A DNA stretch of 64,000 nt, taken from contig JAGTXK010000243.1 in NCBI GenBank assembly GCA_019096195.1, positions 310,001 to 374,000 of the forward strand, written 5' to 3'. Source of the DNA: Boletus sp. NGJ (taxonomy: Eukaryota; Basidiomycota; Agaricomycetes; Boletales; Boletaceae). A program made the translations under genes and the position numbers. How positions within the stretch are numbered: position 1 is the first letter of the stretch; each line of letters starts with the position of its first letter. Positions 60,761 to 64,000 of the stretch are shown in pieces. The notes under the pieces were generated by a model. It ran no database searches. It was given only the letters and a program-made list of their open reading frames with translations, and was not told where the DNA came from.

Positions 60761-62113
60761 AAGCCACTTTGGGGCTGGAGATGTCTAGAGAGAAGGGGGG
60801 AAAGAGAGAGAGAATGAGGGATGATCTTTCTGTGGGATAGGCTTTCCATGGTTGGGCTGGGCATAGCACAGGACAGGGTCCAGACCGACTTGGAGAGCCA
60901 TTTTGGGACCTGAACCTGGCCAACCGGAATATGCAGAGAGCCAGAGTAGTGAGAGAACTCTGGCTCAAATCCAGAGGCAGGTGAAGCTGTGGAGTGCTCA
61001 GTGCAGATAGAGCATCTGGCCCAGCCCCCATGGGAAGGTGAGGCTGCCCCAAGGGGGGCTAGCCTGCAAGGGGTGGAGAGAGGTGTTCTATGTGCAAGGG
61101 GGCAATGAGTTTGAGGGAGCATCAGTAACGGAGAAAGGCGTCTGATGACTAGCACCCAAGGGTTTTGACAATGTCTGGGGAGACACCCGCGAGGAGGAGT
61201 TCTGTTGTCCTGCTGATGCGAAATAAGTGGCCTGAGGAGGTAGAGATGCCATGGGCAGCCCATATGGTATTGCAGTGGGTGAGTAGCTTTCTTTTCAAGA
61301 GGCAGCGCCGGCCCTGCCGAGTGTGGTATAAAAATAGTGGAGTGTTGGAGGGAGGGGCATTGATGAGAAGGTGGTTCTTGAGCGCCACAATTGGATCTGG
61401 GGTGTCTGCCTGACGGCAGATGCAGATATCCTTGCCTTTGGACTTTGCGACCTTAGTGAATGGCAGATGGCAGATGTGAGAGCCATTGAGGTTGAATGGA
61501 GGCAAAAGGTGGTGTGTGCAGACAACCTTTGAGGGGGTGAAGGAGGTTTCCCATTGCAAGAGAATTTCACCCAGGCGGACCTGGGCCCACATTGTGCAAG
61601 TGGCCGCTGTGAGGTAGCAGACATTGAAGGGATCCAATGTGCTCAGGTGGGAGGCCAGCAGAACGAGCATCCTTCTGGTGATTGGAGGGCGAGGTGGGTG
61701 CCTTGAGGAGAAGGAAGTGAGATTTTCCACACCATGGAGGATGTAGCGCAGGCGCGCTCCTCCTGGCCAGGGGGTGTTGTTGTAGATATGCCAGGCTTTG
61801 AGGGCAGCAAGGTGAGACTTGGTTGTGGAACCAGCGATCGTGCCAACCTGAGTGGCTGTGAAGGCACACAAGAGGTCTTCACTGGCTGGAAGGCAAAGGT
61901 GGCGAGGAATCTGCTCAGTGTTGCAGAAGGTGTGTGGGTGGTGACCGAGGCATGGTAGGACCTGAGGGTGGAGTCTGCCCAGGCGTGATCAAAGGCCAGA
62001 TGAATGCGCAACCTCACAGCTTGAGAAAGGAGAGTGGGTGTGTTTCTGTTTGACCAGAAAGAAAGTACTGTGGTGAACTCACATGCTAGTGAGGCTAAGG
62101 CAAGATCCATCAA
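60761..62113 (-). mobile_element. Tyrosine-recombinase element (Crypton- or DIRS-like), broken
   Basis: The minus strand carries a tyrosine recombinase. Recognisable blocks are TRRMLVLLASHLSTLDPFN, WAQVRLGEILLQW (the catalytic Arg box, R-x-G-E), and SSGHLFRISRTTELLLAGVS (the H-x-x-R box in the GHSFRIGGTTELLLAGV style common in basidiomycetes), then the SPDIVKTLG helix. The longest open piece is about 240 codons (61149-61871). The copy looks decayed, with a handful of breaks. No reverse transcriptase was seen, so the class (Crypton DNA element or DIRS retroelement) is open. Probably an old insertion. Confidence 0.6.
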
Positions 62114-62218
62114 GTGGTCAGAGGTAAAGGGTGGTAGCCCACTTGGAATTCAAAGGTAAACTGGAGTACAGAGGGGATACAAGGCATGCAAGTTGGAATG
62201 CTACATTATACAGTGGCT

Positions 62219-62232
62219 CAAAAAACTGTCCG
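62219..62232. repeat. Inverted repeat pair at the Tc1-like left end
   Basis: CAAAAAACTGTCCG here is the exact reverse complement of CGGACAGTTTTTTG at 62407-62420. Two inverted copies about 175 bp apart within one terminus resemble the double transposase-binding sites of IR/DR-type Tc1 elements, but in inverted orientation. Confidence 0.8.
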
Positions 62233-62925
62233 CATATTTGGTCATTTTTCACTAAATGCGTTATTCCCCAATACCCCCTAACCCTTGCCCTAACATATAG
62301 GTGTATGAAATAAAGCACTGACCCTTGGCTTTCTATCCATCGAGGTTTTAAGACATATGAATAAGAATTGATGAACTGGCAGCCATTTCAAAACAATGAC
62401 TCATTTCGGACAGTTTTTTGACTCTAAATTTATCTAGGTATCTAGTACTTGGTATGAGCTCCTTTGGCCTTGATAACTGCTTCAATCCTTCTAGGCATAC
62501 TTTCTATTCATTTCTGACACTGTTCCTCATCAATCTTTCCCCACTGCTCCACTACTCTTTCCCACAATTGATGAACATCTGTAGAAGCATTTTCATAACC
62601 TGAGAGGCATCTCTTGAGGTGATTCCAAGTATGTTCAATGAGATTAAGGTCTGGAGATTGTGCAGGCCAGTCCAGAAGCTTAATTCCTTGCTCTTCAAAC
62701 CATCTTTGGGCTCTTTTAGAGGTATGCTTGGAATCATTATTTTGTTGAAAGATAATGTCATCTTCTGGAATTCCAGATTCCTCCATGCTTTCCAGTAACC
62801 CCTGCTCCAATATGGCCACATACTGTTCAGCATCCATTCTCCCCTCCACCTCACTCAAAATCCCCACTCCATTCCACCCTATGCAGCCCCATATCATTAG
62901 TAAACCTCCTCCAAACTTGACTGTG

Positions 62926-63839
62926 TGTTATGGTTATAGGAGGGGGTACATCTTTTCCTCTCCCTTCACCCCCCTGTAGGACTATGGGATGACCTATTCT
63001 TCGACTCAGACCAGGGATTTCCCCATGACACCAACTCAGGCATCACCCCATCTGGAACTCCCTTTCTAGGAAATTACCTGTTTGGTTTGGACACCGCCTT
63101 CCTATTTCACTGATACATGCATTCCACATCTTTTGATCTGATCATAGACATTGCCTCCTTGGCTGTGCTCTCTCGCACACAGCCTAGTATTCCAATCTAC
63201 CATTTGACTAATGCCTTGATCCATTATGGTAATTTTCTGTCTGCGACTTACGATTACCATATACGATACGAAGCCTGCCCTAGATGGGCAAGGCCTATAT
63301 ATAGGGACGCTGACCTTTCATGTAACTCTAACCTAGATCTACACAACTTCCCCAGCTCTCAGTTCCGCCCACCTCAGAAGCTCACTCTCACTCTGAAGGT
63401 GATTGCCCTAGTGCTTGTGATCATTTTCCTCATCACCACGCACTTGTGTGGCCTCATTGCTGTCCAAACCCGCTTCTAAAGCCTTGGCAACTCCAACGAC
63501 CAACAGAGGTTGGTCTATATAAGCCTGGGACTCCGCCACCGGCACTTGTGTAAACCCAGGACTCTGCCACTGGCACCAGGCCATGTAAGCCCAGCAATAT
63601 AGTTGCTGGCCTCCACATCCAGTCTGCCCTTCCTTCTCAGAGGATTGTGCCACTGTGGTAAATCCAAGACTTCGCCATTGGTCATAGAGGCAACCAGGAC
63701 ACTCTACGTAAAGCTAGCAGTTGGTCTCCAGTCTGAGGAACCATTGGGCCTCAGGAGGTATTTTCCCCTCAAATCCTGCTAGTCCAATAATTAAACAGGG
63801 TTGATTATTTGGGAACATGTCACATTGTTACCTGTAACA
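62926..63839. mobile_element. Solo-LTR-like insertion inside the Tc1-like element
   Basis: A 914-bp unit begins TGTTA and ends TAACA (TG...CA with a 5-bp inverted end). It is flanked by a direct repeat CTGTG at 62921-62925 and 63840-63844. These are the marks of an LTR retroelement integration that later lost its interior by recombination between LTRs. The host transposon's frame is continuous across the site once the unit is ignored. A TATATATAG motif near 63296 fits an LTR promoter. The family (Gypsy or Copia) cannot be told. Confidence 0.75.
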
Positions 63840-64000
63840 CTGTGCCTTAGACCTCTCTAGCAATTAGCCCCTCTTCTTTTTTTCCACACATACTCTTGCC
63901 CATCTGACCCAATCCTATTGATCTTGGTCTCATCTGACCATATAACTCTCTTCCAGTCCTCCACAGTCCAATGCTGGTACTTGAGAGCAAAGGCTAATCA

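Larger units (their letters stand above)
62211..64000 (-). mobile_element. Tc1-like (Tc1/mariner) DNA transposon, interrupted, right end outside window
   Basis: The left terminus CAGTGGCTCAAAAAACTGTC follows a TA dinucleotide at 62209-62210, the usual Tc1/mariner target. Transposase on the minus strand: KYQHWTVEDWKRVIWSDETK (first catalytic Asp) near the right edge, then MIWGCIGWNGVG, then FQQNNDSKHTS and LDWPAQSPDLNLIEHTWNHL (third catalytic Glu), with the frame ending at 62508. The second catalytic Asp, normally in FQQDNDPKHTS, is Asn here, so the enzyme should be dead even without the insertion at 62926-63839 that splits it. Confidence 0.85.

Overview
The window is nuclear DNA from a basidiomycete fungus, most likely an Agaricomycete. 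The evidence is very short GT-AG introns (about 50-70 bp) splitting nearly every gene, and several families typical of mushroom-forming fungi: DUF6533 membrane protein, DUF6699 protein, C2H2 finger protein with the GAKPFKC core, Plavaka-like transposase, long TPR arrays and HET domain. The exact genus cannot be read from the sequence.

0-9 kb: an aldo/keto reductase relic, two tandem SAM-dependent methyltransferases of the same length and exon structure, and a complete many-exon DHTKD1-type 2-oxoacid dehydrogenase E1 on the minus strand. 9.8-17.7 kb: four stand-alone P-loop GTPase-like genes, all lacking the P-loop lysine, interleaved with a LINE relic and a small cysteine-rich secreted protein gene. 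19-23.2 kb: a 12-exon Tps2-type trehalose-phosphate gene. 23.4-32.9 kb: a diverged segmental duplication. Two genes share a near-identical six-exon N-terminal module, but one ends in two C2H2 zinc fingers and the other in twelve 45-residue TPR-like repeats. 33.4-45.3 kb: mostly housekeeping or conserved genes (a Gbp2/Hrb1-like RNA-binding protein, a cysteine-rich CxxC protein, a DUF6533 membrane protein, an MFSD5-like transporter, a DUF6699 protein).

47-58.4 kb is the most striking region. It holds a protein kinase fused to one GTPase domain, a second kinase fused to two GTPase domains, a kinase-less copy of the second, two kinase gene relics (one on the strand opposite its neighbour), and a HET-domain gene between them. 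The fused GTPase domains keep the P-loop lysine. The stand-alone ones at 9.8-17.7 kb do not, although both groups share family-specific motifs (a WW pair and H-A-C-V-T-T). Kinase, GTPase, HET and repeat-domain proteins packed together, with duplication, domain swapping, deletion and apparent gene conversion, resemble a fungal self/non-self recognition or innate-immunity-like locus. That functional reading is inference.

58.9-64 kb is a mobile-element graveyard: a Plavaka-like DNA transposon relic, a tyrosine-recombinase element, and a Tc1-like transposon interrupted by a 914-bp solo-LTR-like insertion with a 5-bp target duplication. Splice sites below were read by eye from frame, homology and consensus. 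No alignment or gene predictor was run.
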